A stretch of DNA of 64,000 nucleotides. It comes from Adiantum capillus-veneris. Its lineage: Eukaryota; Streptophyta; Polypodiopsida; Polypodiales; Pteridaceae. The notes under the pieces are model-generated. The model was not told where the DNA came from and made no database searches. It worked only from the letters and a program-made list of their open reading frames with translations. The first letter of the stretch is position 1. Each line of letters opens with the position of its first letter. Of this stretch, positions 10,701 to 22,374 are shown piece by piece. A program made the translations under genes and the position numbers. Location: the NCBI GenBank assembly GCA_014529385.2, contig CM043966.1, positions 96,865,087 through 96,929,086 of the forward strand, written 5' to 3'.

Positions 10701-10962
10701 TATTAGGTTTAATGGCCAAGTGACCGACCACCCATCACTAACTGCTACTAACCCTAAGTGTACATCTATACACTTGTGTGAGCCACTAACACTAAGTACA
10801 ATGTGTATTGTGCCTTAGTGCATAAGATAAAGAAACAAAGGGGGCACACAATATGTGTTGGCTCTCCCCCTCCGACCTATGTGTGTGGCTATGGTGGTGT
10901 GTGTGTGAGTGTGTGTGTGATTCCGCTTCCTCTTCCACTATGCTCCTCGCTCCTCTCCTTCA
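10701..10962 (+). repeat. 3' LTR of element A
   Basis: Matches the 5' LTR. Its first bases are mutated to TA (TATTAGG) and it ends CTCCTTCA. It is followed by the probable target duplication GAGCC. Confidence 0.85.
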
Positions 10963-11162
10963 GAGCCACCACCTTGATAGCTGAAAGAGGCTATTAACCT
11001 ATGATGGTCCATTTTATTGTGTCTACCAGTAGGGTTTGGGTCACCCCATTTTATTATGTTTGCAAAAGAAAGGTTTGGGTCACCCCATTGAAAAACAAAG
11101 GTTTGCACGTTCAAAAAGGGTTTAATATGGCCTAAAGCAGTCACCAAGAGCATGGTATGGCA
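10963..11162. other. Spacer between elements A and B2
   Basis: No gene. An 18-bp phrase, GGTTTGGGTCACCCCATT, occurs twice (about 11034 and 11071). The last five bases, TGGCA, are the left target-duplication candidate of B2. Confidence 0.5.
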
Positions 11163-11388
11163 TGTTGGAATTAGGGTTGCAGGGAAATGCACACAGAAGC
11201 TTGGAAAAGATGAAGCTCAAGGTACACAATAGAGAGTGTATTACTTAGTGTGCAATGGAAAGATAGATAGCCGTAGAGTGATGGGCATATATACATTGCA
11301 CGGGGGGAAAAACCTCCTAAAGAGGAAAAAAATTCCCTGATGGTCCTAGTGTGTTCACACACATCACTACCACATGTATATGGTAACA
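11163..11388 (-). repeat. 3' LTR of element B2
   Basis: 226-bp LTR, TGTTGGAATTAGG to GGTAACA on the plus strand. It matches the reverse complement of the B1 LTR (53170-53396). Confidence 0.88.
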
Positions 11389-12226
11389 TGTAAAGATAGA
11401 TAGAATTATCACAAAAATCTTTGATTTAAAAGGAGTGCTTTTGATGTAAATGTATTAAGAGAAAATGGAAAGCAGGTCCTTGTTATCTTGCATGTAGATG
11501 ACTTAATTATCATAGGTGACCATAAAGAGCTCATTCAACAAGCTAGAAAAAGTGAGCTCTGAGTTTGAAGTGACAAACTTGCGACTTTCACATTATTGCG
11601 TGGAGATTGAGGTTTGGCAATCCACAAAGGGCATATTCATCTTCCAACAAAAGTGTGCAATAGAGCAGTAGAGATTCTAGAATCATTTGGTATGATGGAT
11701 TATAAACATTTGAGCACTCTTATGGAGGTGAATACAAAAATCTCCATGGAGAATTCTTCTCTCGTAGTTGACATCAATAAGTATAGGAAGCTTGTGGGAA
11801 TTTTGATTTTCTTGTGTTATACTAGTAGACCAAACACTTCTTTTAAAATTTGTGTTTTGAGCGAGTTTTCCAACCCAGCTTAGTGTTGGGATTGTGGCCT
11901 TTGTCCAATACTGATAGCTTGTGTGTGAACCATCTCTTCTACATTCAACAACCTAGTTATTATATGAGCATGTGAGGACACATGGTCTAGTACACTTGGA
12001 AAGTGAGTTGCACAAGAGTCCAAAAAGGTATCCAATTCATCCTAGATTTTCACATTTTATGGAGCCACTCTTGCCTTTTGGGAGTTACCCCCTTGTCCCT
12101 TGGGAAAGATACCTATGTGACCCTTGAGAGGTGCTCCTAGCCACTTGTAGCTACTATATAAGTAGTCAATTCTTGTACAATTCAAGAATGTTATTAGTTC
12201 ATTATCAATCACGTTGTCATTTGAGT

Positions 12227-12264
<38 letters not shown>

Positions 12265-12414
12265 TGCATTAAGTAATCAGTATGTTAATTAATTATGCTA
12301 ACATGAATGCTACACTCACTAATCCTCTCCCTAACCTTTCAATTGATATCAGAGCCATTAACTAGATTAGTACATTGTTATCATCAATAGATCATTAATC
12401 AATGCATTATTCCT
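11389..12414 (+). repeat. Captured block C1 (copy of the 5' flank of B2)
   Basis: Runs parallel to 17867-18871 at well over 90% identity by eye. It carries a copia RT fragment (11440-11880, with H-V-D-D-L-I-I in place of Y-V-D-D), then an LTR-like segment of family C (about 11884-12341) with a TATA box (about 12155) and a (CT)n run (12231-12260), then a primer-site-like T-TGATATCAGAGC (12343-12355). The right edge joins the B2 body at the polypurine-tract position, and the shared bases CCT sit at the join. The normal B2 polypurine tract is missing there. Confidence 0.8.
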
Positions 12415-12481
12415 AGGAGTGATGCGGTGAACGAGGACTGGCATGAAGATTAAAGGGAAGTTCCATGCCCTGAGGACAGGA

Positions 12482-13154
12482 TCAATCCACAAAGCGGAGC
12501 AAGCCCAAAGCTTTACAAAAAGCTTTGAACTTCTCATGAGATAATGCCTTTGTGAAAAGATATGCAAGGTTGTCATTTGTTGGCACATAAGCCAAGCTGA
12601 TCTCTGTTGTTGAGAGCCTCTCCCTGACATAGTTGTAATGCACCTCAATGTGCTTTGTGCAAGCATGAAAAACTGGGTTCCTCGCAACTGCCAATGCACT
12701 CTGACTGTTAGTGTAGATGATGTTGGCAATGTCTTGTCTAACACCCAAATCATCCATAAGGCATCTGAGCCATACACACTCAACCATACCGGTGAAGACT
12801 GCCTTGTACTCAGCCTCCTCACAACTAGAAGTGGCCACAATAGGTTGCTTCTTGCTCAACCATGAAATACATGAACTGCCAATAATTAAACAAAAACCAC
12901 TTGTGGACACTCATGTGTCATAACAACTAGCCTAATTTGAGCCCAAAAAAGCATGTAAATCTGGTAGTAATGATCCCCCCTTGGGATAAAACAAGCCAAG
13001 ATGCAAAGTGCCACTCAAGTAGCGAAAAATCCTCTTGAATGCCTGCCAATGCTAGACCCTGGGCTATGCATAAATGTGCTGACCTTTGAGACTGCAAACT
13101 AAATATTCGGCCTTGTATTGCATACATAAATGAGGCAAGCAACAACAGTTTGGT
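12482..13154 (-). pseudogene. RNase H relic of element B2
   Basis: From 12910 to 12482 (142 codons) the frame keeps the RNase H motifs E-A-E-Y, T-N-S-Q-S-A-L-A-V and N-L-A-Y-L-F-T-K-A-L, and ends L-R-F-V-D-stop exactly as in B1. Two catalytic acidic positions differ: the Asp of T-D-S-Q is Asn, and the Asp of L-A-D-L is Tyr. The upstream part (13154-12927) is shifted. It is separated from its RT by the nested LINE. Confidence 0.82.
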
Positions 13155-13167
13155 AAAGAGTGACATC

Positions 13168-14758
13168 GAGGTCTTGGAGTTAGAAATGTCAGCGCTTGGG
13201 CTGACAAACTAGCCATCAAGACTGTCATCAGAGCTCTGGAACAACCAGAAGCTGAATGGGCGTGCCTTCTGTTTAGACACCTGGCGAGCTTTCACATCAA
13301 AGGTCAAAGACTTTGGAGCCAGCTCCCTTGGATCATAGTATTCTTTGGAACTCAAGAGATAACCCCCATAGGGTCTACCCTTCTCAAATTGGTATGGCAA
13401 GCATGGGAGAGAGGGAGGCCCATGCTGGGTTTTAGCCAGGAACACATACAAGACCAAGGAATCAGAAGAGAGGAATCCATCTGGTGGTCCAGGGACCCAA
13501 TTCCCCAAATCACTAATCAATAGGCCAGAACAGCCAGGAGAATTCATCACAAAGGGTTTAAAGTTTGGGAGGACTTATGGAGCAAAGCCAACAGCTCCTC
13601 GCTCACCTCAGAGAAACTTATCATGACAGGCCAGCTACAACCTTGGGAAGTTCGATTACTGGAATCAAGGATACAACAGTTTCCCCAAGGATGTCAATGG
13701 ATATTCGAAGCCAATGTTACTCCATCTGCCAAATGCATACGATAGAACAGGGGGATAGCTCTTAAGAACCCCCTAACTTGACAGCCAGCTGAACAGGTGC
13801 CACCCCTCCATGTCACCCTCAACAAAAGATGGAATGTGCAGCTTGACAGGAAGCAGTGGAACTTCAAGTTCCAATCTATCTGGAACAGAAGTATTCAGCC
13901 CAAGCAGTCTATAATGTTGTGGCTCATCCTTCATAAAGCTCTTTGGACAGGGGCCAGAAGTAGAAAAGCCAATCAGAGTGATGGGAGATGCGTTAGGTGC
14001 AGAAGAGCACTAGAAGACATTCCCCACCTGTTCCTCAATTGCCAAACCAACATCCCCATCCTCTCCCCATTAATCAGCACCCTAGACCTCCAAATGATTT
14101 GGAAACAACTGCTCTTAGGGGACTCAACTGGCCTTCTTTCAGATTTTTGGAATAGATTTAGAGCAAAATTTTTCTGGATTATTTGGAAGGTCAGAAATTC
14201 TTTCTTATTTGTTCCTAACTTTCAAGCTCCTAGTTTGAAAATGTTGTTTGTTAGATGCTCTATGCAGGATGCCAACCTCAAGCTTGAACAAATGAAGATC
14301 TACATGCATATAGTCTCAATCCTGAAAGACTCTCTAGAGCTTTATGCAAGAGGGCTGAAGACCTGCAGGGCTTGATAGATGACAATGGCACTCTGGATGT
14401 GATATATAATTGGGTGCAGGAGATGAAGGATGAAGTGCTAGAGATGGCCTTTAAATATGAAGAGGCCCTGAACTTTGCCAGCAGGCTTCAGGAGGAAATA
14501 GATTGGCTGTGAAGATTAGTGATAACCACTTTTACTATCAAGCTAACTGTTTTGGACCCTTTGTATCCCTGGGATTATGACAGGCCCCTTTTTGTAAAGA
14601 TGCACGCTGCTTTCTTTAGAGTTAGACAGTATCGAACTTTGCTTATGTTCATGGACTTATCTCTTGACGTATCTAACTCTTTACCCATTCCATGGGTGAT
14701 CAGATGTAATTTTGCTTCTCTCTTATAAATTCAAAGCGTGTATTTGTTTTTTCTTTTA
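13168..14758 (+). mobile_element. 5'-truncated LINE nested in B2
   Basis: Flanked by the 13-bp target duplication AAAGAGTGACATC (13155-13167 and 14759-14771), whose sequence belongs to the B2 RT/RNase H junction. The insert carries the 3' part of an L1-like ORF2: degraded RT C-terminus (about 13190-13790), then a zinc-knuckle region. It lacks the RT catalytic core, as expected for 5' truncation during target-primed reverse transcription. The 3' end is T-rich and closes with a short A run rather than a long poly(A). Confidence 0.85.
13797..14375 (+). pseudogene. LINE ORF2 C-terminus with zinc-binding region
   Basis: Open for 192 codons. It carries the plant LINE C-terminal pattern: I-W-N-R-S-I-Q-P-K, L-W-L-I-L-H-K-A-L-W-T, then C-V-R-C-R-R-A-L-E-D-I-P-H-L-F-L-N-C, a C-x2-C-x9-H-x4-C zinc site at about residues 64-82. 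In intact LINEs this follows the reverse transcriptase and is thought to bind nucleic acid. It is truncated at the 5' side and stops at 14375, leaving about 380 bp of 3' untranslated sequence before the target duplication. Confidence 0.8.
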
Positions 14759-14771
14759 AAAGAGTGACATC

Positions 14772-15583
14772 AGTAGGATCACCAACATCATGTAGACTCA
14801 ACTTCAAACCTGTTTCCATGGGAGTGGCAATAGGTTTGCAATCCTCAAGTCCAAGCTTACATAGAAATGTCTTTATGTAACTTTTCTTACTCAAGGAAAT
14901 ACCACCATAACATTGCTTAAAATGTATGCCCAAGTAATGATGCAACAGCCCCAAATCTTATACAAACACTACGTCACCAGAGACCCAAATACACTTTGTT
15001 TGCAGATGGTACAACTTGTAATCTTTGCTTTCAACACTATAACCAACAAAAATACATTTAACAGCCTTATCATCCAATTTTTTGCGTTGCGCTTGTGGCA
15101 CTAAACCATAATCCAAACAACCAAAAACAGGCATGTGCTCAATAGATGGCTTTCTATCATGCCATGCTTCATATGGAGTCATAGACTGCAACACTTTTGT
15201 AGGACACCTATTGACATAATTGGCACACATGGCATTCTCAAGCCAAAACAAATGTGGTAAAGCTTGACTCTTGACCATACTCGTGCCATTTTCGTAAGAG
15301 ACTTATTTTTCTTCTCAGCAACACCATTTTGATGAGGCATATACGGCACTGTGCATTGGTATTTTATCCCACAACTAGCCAGAAATGCATTAAATTCATG
15401 AGACATATACTCCCCCCCTCGATCAAAATGGAGGGTGCCTATAATACATTTTGAGACATTTTCAGCCATAGCAAGAAGTTGCTTGAAACACATAAATACT
15501 TCGGACTTAGCTTTCAACGGATTTACCCATGCATGCCTGGAGTAGTTGTCAATGAAAGTCACAAAGTACAAGTAATTTCCCAA
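14772..15583 (-). pseudogene. Integrase core and residual RT of element B2
   Basis: From 15583 the integrase catalytic core reads F-I-D-N-Y-S-R-H-A-W, then F-D-R-G-G-E-Y-M (second catalytic Asp) and H-Q-N-G-V-A-E. The C-terminal part (15278-14958) has P-Y-E-A-W-H, V-F-G-C and C-I-F-V-G-Y. Right after V-V-F-V (about 14958) the sequence jumps to L-G-L-L-H-H-Y-L-G-I, which in B1 lies about 1 kb further on. The whole RT fingers and palm, including Y-V-D-D, are therefore deleted. The rest (to 14772) is the RT thumb/connection with T-P-M-E-T, broken by the LINE. Confidence 0.8.
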
Positions 15584-15592
15584 GGATGGAGT

Positions 15593-16300
15593 TTACATAG
15601 GCCCACAAACATCACTATGCACAAGCTGCAATCTGCATGTAGCACGAACTAACCCATCCTTTGGAAACTTAGCACGTTGCATTTTACCCAAAATACAACC
15701 TTCACAAACATTTTTGACAGGTGCTTCAAGAGGCAGCAAAGAAGCAACCATATCAAATTTCTGCAAATGCAGTAAAGTGGAAAAATTCAAATGCCCAAAA
15801 CGTGCATGCCACAGTTTTGCATCTAAAACAACCCTTGAATCTGCAACTACCTTTGCAAAATTTTGTCCACACTTGTCATACAAAGTGAGCGTATACAACC
15901 CACAACACAAAAGTCCATATGCAACAATTTCATCATCAAAACTGAGATCATGAACTGTACATCTGTCATTCACAAATTTGACTACAATACCAAGTCTAGC
16001 AAGTGCAGATAAGGACAAAAGGTTCTTTTTTATCCTAGGGACATCATAATGCATCAACAAGTGTAAAAGAACTACCATTTGCAGCAGTAAGCACAATATT
16101 TTCAACTCCTTGAACAAGATAAGAAGCATTGTTGGCACAAGTCATAGTATTCCCTGAGGGACAGACTCAATAGAGGTAAACAAATCACGATGTGAGGTAA
16201 TGTGCTTTGTAGCACCACTGTCAAAATATCACACATGTGATTCTGCAGCAACTGACATACATGCATCATGGACAATAGGATCATAAGTGCACTCTGCACT
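15593..16300 (-). pseudogene. Protease and pre-integrase relic of element B2
   Basis: The stretch 16138-15593 is open for 181 codons and aligns with the B1 pre-integrase region: L-L-S-L-S-A-L-A-R-L-G, then the HHCC zinc site (W-H-A-R-F-G-H-L, followed by C-E-G-C) and V-H-S-D-V-C-G-P-M with the first catalytic Asp. A shifted frame just upstream (16299-16102) covers the aspartic protease. Compared with B1 there is a frame change near 16140 and another at about 16230. Confidence 0.78.
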
Positions 16301-17329
16301 AAATTCCCATTCTACATCAACATCAACATCAGCATCAGCATCACAATTTCCTTTGATAGAAGACTCTACAATCGCTACACTTGTATTGGGCCCTGTAGTG
16401 GATCCAGCCTCTTTCTTCTTAGCCTCTTTTGCCTTCAATTTTGGACACTGCTTGATCAAGTGATTATTAGCTTTACAATAATGGAAACACATCTTCTTTT
16501 TGCACTTATCACTAGAATTGCCAGACGAAATGCTGCCAGCGGAAGCATTAGGAACAAAATTTTTATCACTCGCAACAGAACCATAAGAAGTGGTTACATT
16601 GTTGTTCCCACCTTTTCTTTGAGATGCAATAAAAGCCTATTCAACCGCACGCTGCCTAGTCTTGTTTTTTTGGAAAGTGACTCTTGGAACAACAATGTGC
16701 ATAATGCATCAAATTGACAACTTCAGGATTTTCTTGGGTCATAAGTCTCCAAGTACTAGCAAAAGTCTGGTAAGAATCTGCCAAAGCATCAAGAACGGTA
16801 TGCACAAGTGAACTATCAGAAATGACTTCTCCTATAGAAATTAGTTGCTCATTAACATCCTTGGCACCAGCAAGGAAAGTTTCCATTTCATCTTCCTCAT
16901 GCATAATCTTCGATTCCAACTCTTTACAACAGCAACGCAATTTTAGCCTCATTGCGGCTTGCATAAACACCGGCTAGAATATCCCAATCCTGTTTTGCAA
17001 ATTTTGCTAAACGGATGTGAGGAGTCATAGTGCGCTTCATAGACAATGCAATCAATGCATGAGTCTGCACATCTCTTACATCCCAACGAGCCTGCTCAGC
17101 CATAGAAAAAACAGCTTTGACAACAGCAACCCTGGCAACAAAACTTGGAGCATCCTCAACATTGCCTGCATCCACAGTACTAGGACATACATCAATGCCA
17201 TGCAATGTTCCAAACTCCCTTTGATACAAGTACATGTTGGATCATGTAATCCCACATAGGGTAATTGTCTCCATCCAATCTGTCCTCAATAGCAAACATC
17301 TTGAACACATCTGTGTTGTTGTCAGGCAT
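16229..17329 (-). pseudogene. gag relic of element B2
   Basis: The start codon on the minus strand is at 17329-17327, in the same context as the B1 start. The gag then reads in three shifted blocks: 17235-16924, 16970-16656 and 16492-16229. The last block has an unusual zinc knuckle, C-x3-C-x4-H-x4-C, followed by a lysine-rich P-K-L-K-A-K-E-A. B2 has a sense codon where B1 has TAG near the start of gag, which shows the B1 stop is a mutation. Confidence 0.78.
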
Positions 17330-17627
17330 GAAAAATGCCTGCACTTGATGTGAAAACTACCGAAAATTAGGAGACCTGAATGAGACTAGCACGTACTATA
17401 TAGCACAACCCACAGTAGATTGTATGGGACCTGTTATGCAGTAATTGGCACTGAATGAAATTCTACAGAAAAAGACAAAATTGCATGTGCAAACCTAGCT
17501 GTAGTGGAAACAAAGATCGAAATGGGCCTGAAATGAAACTAACACTCGCCAAAGCTCGTTGAAATCTAAGAAAATGAGCAAGGGTGTTCTGGCAATACTG
17601 CCGACTAAGCCCGTGAGGACGTGATCT

Positions 17628-17639
17628 ACTTTGATACCA
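17628..17639 (-). other. Primer-binding site of element B2 (mutated)
   Basis: The element strand reads TGGTATCAAAGT, the initiator tRNA-Met site with a G-to-A change, two bases inside the 5' LTR. Confidence 0.8.
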
Positions 17640-17641
17640 AT

Positions 17642-17866
17642 TGTTGGAACTAGGGTTGCAGGAAAACACACATAGCTTTGAGAAGACGAAGGAAGCTCAA
17701 GGCACACAATAGAGTGTCTTATTTAGTGTGCAATGGAAAGATAGACAGCCCTAGAGTGATGGGTGTATATACAATGCACGGGGGGAAAAGCCTCTTAAAG
17801 AGGGAAAAAATGCCCCAGCGGTCCTAGTGTGTTCACACACATCACTACCACATGTATATGGTAACA
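17642..17866 (-). repeat. 5' LTR of element B2
   Basis: 225-bp LTR matching 11163-11388 and, in reverse complement, the LTRs of B1. It is followed by TGTCA, the target-duplication candidate. Confidence 0.88.
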
Positions 17867-18871
17867 TGTCAAGATAGATAGAATTATCACAAAAATCTTT
17901 GATTTAAAAGGAGTGCTTTTGATGCAAATGTATTAAGAGAAAATGGAAAACAGGTCTTTGTTATCTTGCATGTAGATGACTTAATTATCATAGGTGACCA
18001 TGAAGAGCTCATTCAACAAACTAGAAAGAGTGAGCTCTGAGTTTGAACTGACAAACTTGCAACTTTTACATTATTGCATGGGGATTGAGGTTTGGCAATC
18101 CACAAAGGGCATATTCATCTTTCAACAAAATTACGCAATAGAGATTCTAAAAGAATTTGATACGATGGATTATAAACATTTGAGCACTCTTATGGAGGTG
18201 AATGCAAAAATCTCCATGGAGAATTCTTGTCCCATAGTTGACATCAATAAGTATAGGAAGCTTGTGGGAATTTTGATTTTCTTGTGTAATACTAGTAGAC
18301 CAAACACTTCTTTTGAAATTTGTGTTTTGAGAAATTTTTCCAGCCAGTTTGGTGTTGGGATTGTGGCCTTTGTCCAATATCGATAGCTTGTGTGTGAACC
18401 ATCTCTTCTACATTCACAATAGTGTAGTCATCATATATGAGCATGTGAGGACACATGGTCTAGTACACTTGGCAAGTGAGTTGCACAAGAGTCCAAAAAG
18501 GTATCCAATTTATTCTAGTTTTTCACATTTTATGGAGCCACTCTTGCCTTTTGGGAGTTACCCCCCTTGTCCCTTGGGAAAGATACCTATGTGACCCTTG
18601 AGAGGTGCTCCTAGCCATTTGAAGCTACTATATAAGTAGTCAATTCTTGTACACTTCAAGAATGTTATTGGTTCATTATCAATCAAGTTGTCATTTGAGT
18701 GTACTCTGTCTCTCTCTCTCTCTTATTAAGTAATTAGTATGTTAATTAATTATACTATCATGAATGCTACACTCACTAATCCTCTCCCTAACCTTTCAAT
18801 TGATATTAGAGCCATTAGCTAGATTAGTACATCCTAATCATCAATAGATCCTTAATCAATGCATTAGTCCT
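17867..18871 (+). repeat. Block C2: copia family C fragment flanking B2
   Basis: RT fragment (about 17915-18345, with a 130-codon open stretch from 17994) containing H-V-D-D-L-I-I and W-Q-S-T-K-G-I-F-I-F-Q-Q, then directly an LTR-like segment (18353-18798) starting TGTTGGGATTG, with a TATA box and a short (CT)n run (18709-18724), then a primer-site-like sequence (18800-18812). RNase H is missing between RT and LTR. A primer site after this LTR means a second copy once followed it, or that the block comes from tandem elements. This is the template for C1. Confidence 0.7.
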
Positions 18872-19040
18872 TGAATTTGCATTCTCTCTCTGCATTACCA
18901 ATCAATGTTCATTGCATTACAATTTCATATTTTAATAGGGAGTCATTTGGGCGTATCTTGCGTTCATTCGGATCAAGTGATTCTTTGTGAGAATTGTGTG
19001 GTCCTTCAAGGTAAAGCAACCAAATGAAAGCATCACATGT

Positions 19041-19132
19041 GTTCAAAGGCATCCCTAATAAGTTATTAAACTGTAGTGAAAGTTTTGTTCAAAGGCATCC
19101 CTAATAAGTTATTAAAGTGTAGTGAAAGTTTT
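19041..19132. repeat. 46-bp tandem duplication (two copies)
   Basis: 19041-19086 is repeated at 19087-19132 with one visible difference. A third start is truncated after a few bases. Confidence 0.9.
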
Positions 19133-20741
19133 GTTCATAAAAGGGTAGACCTTGAGCAGAGCCACCCTCCCAAAAGCATCAACAACCAATCAATAGCTTT
19201 TTTTTTTTTTTGGCTAGTGACATAATTCTCAGCATCAAGAATTCTGGTAGCCATATAGGGGGGTCGCTATATGTGAATATTTCCACCGATACAAGGGACC
19301 CTTTTCCTATTCAATATGTAATGTTTTTTTAAGATCATTCTTTCAACACCCTTCTATATGTGAGAATGTCAGAAAATATAGAAAAAAATAATCCCCACTA
19401 TTGAATGCATGTGATAGGCATTTGTTTGTAGTGAGCCCCCCGAGTGGCAGCCCGCAATAGAAGGCATCTCAGGTTTAGTGCTTCTCTTGAAAAGCTAGCC
19501 ATTGATAGAGTTCTCATCTTTTTCTTCATGGCCACAAAATGATTAAAGACCATGCTATTTTAACTAGGGCTCACACCTATTGCAGTAGCTTTTTTATTAG
19601 GGGGTACCAGCTAAGGGAAATTCAAAAAAATCCCTCGTTAGGAGGGAATATTCAATCTAAGGCATGCATAGGATCTGAGGGAAGATCATGCAAGCAGAAG
19701 GTGGGGGATGGGGATCGTACAAAAAGGAGGCAAAAGAGGGGCTCCAAAGGTGTGGTGGCAGTTTGAGGGGATGCTGAAGTAGCAGGCGGCAGAGGGGGAG
19801 GCAAATTTTTTATAAAACTTAATGTGCAAGTGCTGCAACATACGAGCACACATAGGCTTGTGGTTTACACAACAGCCTCATCAGATTGAACTCTTCGTAT
19901 ATCTGTGTTCAAAGTGTGAGTGTATCACTCTAAGAATATGAGTTCCAAAGACCTAACATAAGAGTCGAAAGAATCTTGGAACAAATGAATAAAGTAGCAT
20001 ACAAGCGAGTAGAGTGGAATGGTCTAACAATAGAGTAGCAGCACTTTCAGTGTACCACCCATCTCTTGCCATTCTTATCATCACAACCCTAGAGAGCCAC
20101 CGAGAGAACCCATTACAGACATCTATTTTTTGTAGACTTGTGTGACTAGGGCCGCATAGCAAGGGAAAAATTCCTCATGGAATTTCTTTTTCATGAGCAC
20201 TTTGAGTAGCTTGGACTCTTCTTGGCAAGAATCTTGGACACTTGTATACACGCAAGTAGCTCTTTGTTGCACACCCATTCTCAACAACAACTAGTGCGAG
20301 GTGGGAAATATCTATCACGTGGAAGATGAGAGTATTTGAATTTGGGATCTCTTATATTTGACAAGCATAATTTAGTGGACTTCAAAGTCAAGGCACCCCA
20401 ACAACACAGCACACTCCAAAATTGGCAGCTCATGACATACAAATTTTCAAGTTTTGGGGTCACATTCAAAAAACTCTGTCAAACCAGGAAATTTTATATT
20501 TATCTATAAGAGGGTTGTGTCTCCTTTGTTTTCTGTAGCTTGAGATATATCCATTGAGTACAAAACATGAAGAGATATATGTAGATCTCATCCATAATGT
20601 TGTAATGAGACTTACATTCCTCCTATGAAGTAACTTCTGCTAGATCGAGCATGTCCTCTTGATGTGCTTGCTTCACTAAGCAAAAATTCTCTTATATCAA
20701 CTCCTCTTGTGATAACTTCTCATCATCTTTTATACCTTGTG

Positions 20742-20891
20742 GTCATCTATAGGTTTATTTGGCTGTCTCCCACAAGCAGTTGATGCTTAATGCTTCTCTT
20801 AGATGTTTATCCACTCGTCATCTATAGGTTTATTTGGCTATCTCCCACAAGCAATTGATGCTTAATGCTTCTTTTAGATGTTTATCCATTG
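20742..20891. repeat. 75-bp tandem duplication (two copies)
   Basis: 20742-20816 is repeated at 20817-20891 with a few differences. A few bases of a third unit follow. Confidence 0.9.
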
Positions 20892-21803
20892 GTCATAGAT
20901 ACTATCCTTGTACACGACCATGTGTGCTTCTTTTGTGGCAAATGATCTATGGTTGAATGTGATGTTTGTTACTTTTACAAAGGCCATCAAAAAACAAAAA
21001 ATAAAATAAGTCTATTTCAAAATTTATTTGTTAAGAAAATGAGCAAAGGGAAGTGGAACTTACATCCCAGGTTTTTCAATTGTCATGACCAATAGGAACA
21101 CTTGGCTTGGGCTTTGATTGACTAGAATAAGCAAGCTATTGACCATGGCCATGATTTATGGCCATGATTTGAGGCCTTGACATAAGGTTCATGCTTCATT
21201 GTTGTTATTGCCTCTATGTTCTCCATTTTGGATATTCAAATAGCAATTTCTTTAAGAGAATCTTATACCACTATCCTTGCAGTTCTAAACTTGTAAATTT
21301 TTTTCCTTGTAGAATACTTAGTCCTCTTGTTACACAAAAAAGCTCTAGCTACTACGATGGAATGATGATTAGAGAGAATCAAATAGTGGTATGTTGTTAG
21401 CTTATCTCCATGCACTTCATCTATTTGTAGAGGCATTTTCATAATTGGATTATATGGCATCAAGTTGTTTGCATTGGGAAGTTGCCTAGAGTACTCTACA
21501 AACTACTTCAAAAGGTATTTCACATACACATTTGACAATGGCTTGCATTTGCAGGCATCTAGTGCAAGGTTACATTGGTCAACTAGGATCAATTGGATAA
21601 ATTGTACCCCAAATTTAAAATAGTGTGCAATTTCAATGTATATATCTAGCACACTCTTAACAGTTTCTCCAACTTGTTTATCAAGATATTATGTACTAGT
21701 GAGGAGGTTGTGAATACACTAGCATCTCCTACTTCTTGAGTCTGTAATGGTATAAGTGAAAGGTTTTCTTGGGTCACATTTCTATTTTTTTTCCATGTGA
21801 GGG

Positions 21804-21805
<2 letters not shown>

Positions 21806-21863
<58 letters not shown>
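21806..21863. repeat. (CT)n microsatellite
   Basis: Pure CT dinucleotide run of about 58 bp. Confidence 0.95.
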
Positions 21864-21865
<2 letters not shown>

Positions 21866-22374
21866 TGTGAGTCTTAATTTGGCTTGGTTTACCTATGTCT
21901 TCATTCTTTTGCTTCTTATTCTTCTTTGTACTAAATTTGCCTAGATATTGAGTGATTTTCTTGAAGCCCTTAATATACATCTATGAAGTTCTCACTTAGA
22001 GTGTTCTCTTTAAGCTCTACCCACCCTTATTTTGGCATTGTCACTCCATCACAATTAAACTTCACCAAGTCCTAAGAAAAGGCCATGGGCTCCAACAAGT
22101 AGGAATCACCATTGAATAGCTTTACTCCACGACATGGAGTCATGTCAAGATGTAAACAATCTTTTTTTAGCTCCTTAACAATCCCGCAGTCTTTGAAGGG
22201 CAATTGTTCTTTATCTTGAAACAAGTGGACTCTCTCATCCCTTACACCATTTGGAAAGTGAAAATCTACATACCAGGGACTTGGAGTAGAGCCAATTGTA
22301 TCAATTGACTTTGACATTCTCTTATGAGTCATTTTTTGTAAAAATAACAACATATATTTAGACAAGATGGATAT

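Larger units (their letters stand above)
5901..10962 (+). mobile_element. copia LTR retrotransposon A (decayed)
   Basis: LTRs at 5901-6164 and 10701-10962 enclose a primer-binding site and, in order, an integrase-reverse transcriptase-RNase H relic, the copia order. The flanks GAGCT (5896-5900) and GAGCC (10963-10967) look like a target duplication with one mismatch. Gag and the protease catalytic region are missing: only about 850 bp separate the PBS from the pre-integrase region. The coding part has many stops and shifts and an insertion (9194-9845). Neighbouring relic D (25940-28416) is a related element, with a similar LTR start and similar RNase H. Confidence 0.88.
11163..17866 (-). mobile_element. 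copia LTR retrotransposon B2 with captured flank and nested LINE
   Basis: Minus-strand relative of element B1. LTRs lie at 11163-11388 (3') and 17642-17866 (5'); gag, integrase, RT and RNase H relics lie between. The outer flanks TGGCA (11158-11162) and TGTCA (17867-17871) match at four of five bases, consistent with a target duplication. Two features disturb it. A 1-kb block (11389-12414) lies between the 3' LTR and the body and is a copy of the DNA just beyond the 5' LTR. A LINE (13168-14758) is inserted at the RT/RNase H junction. The RT core with its YVDD box is deleted. Older and more damaged than B1. Confidence 0.85.
18872..22071. other. Unassigned DNA with short tandem duplications
   Basis: No recognisable gene. 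It contains two-copy duplications at 19041-19132 (46 bp) and 20742-20891 (75 bp), a T-run near 19200, and the CT microsatellite at 21806. A minus-strand 97-codon ORF just beyond it (22072-22365) has no recognised domain. Confidence 0.5.

Noticed and set aside
13209-13550. 113-codon minus-strand ORF
   Set aside because: Antisense shadow of the LINE RT C-terminal sequence, which reads on the plus strand.
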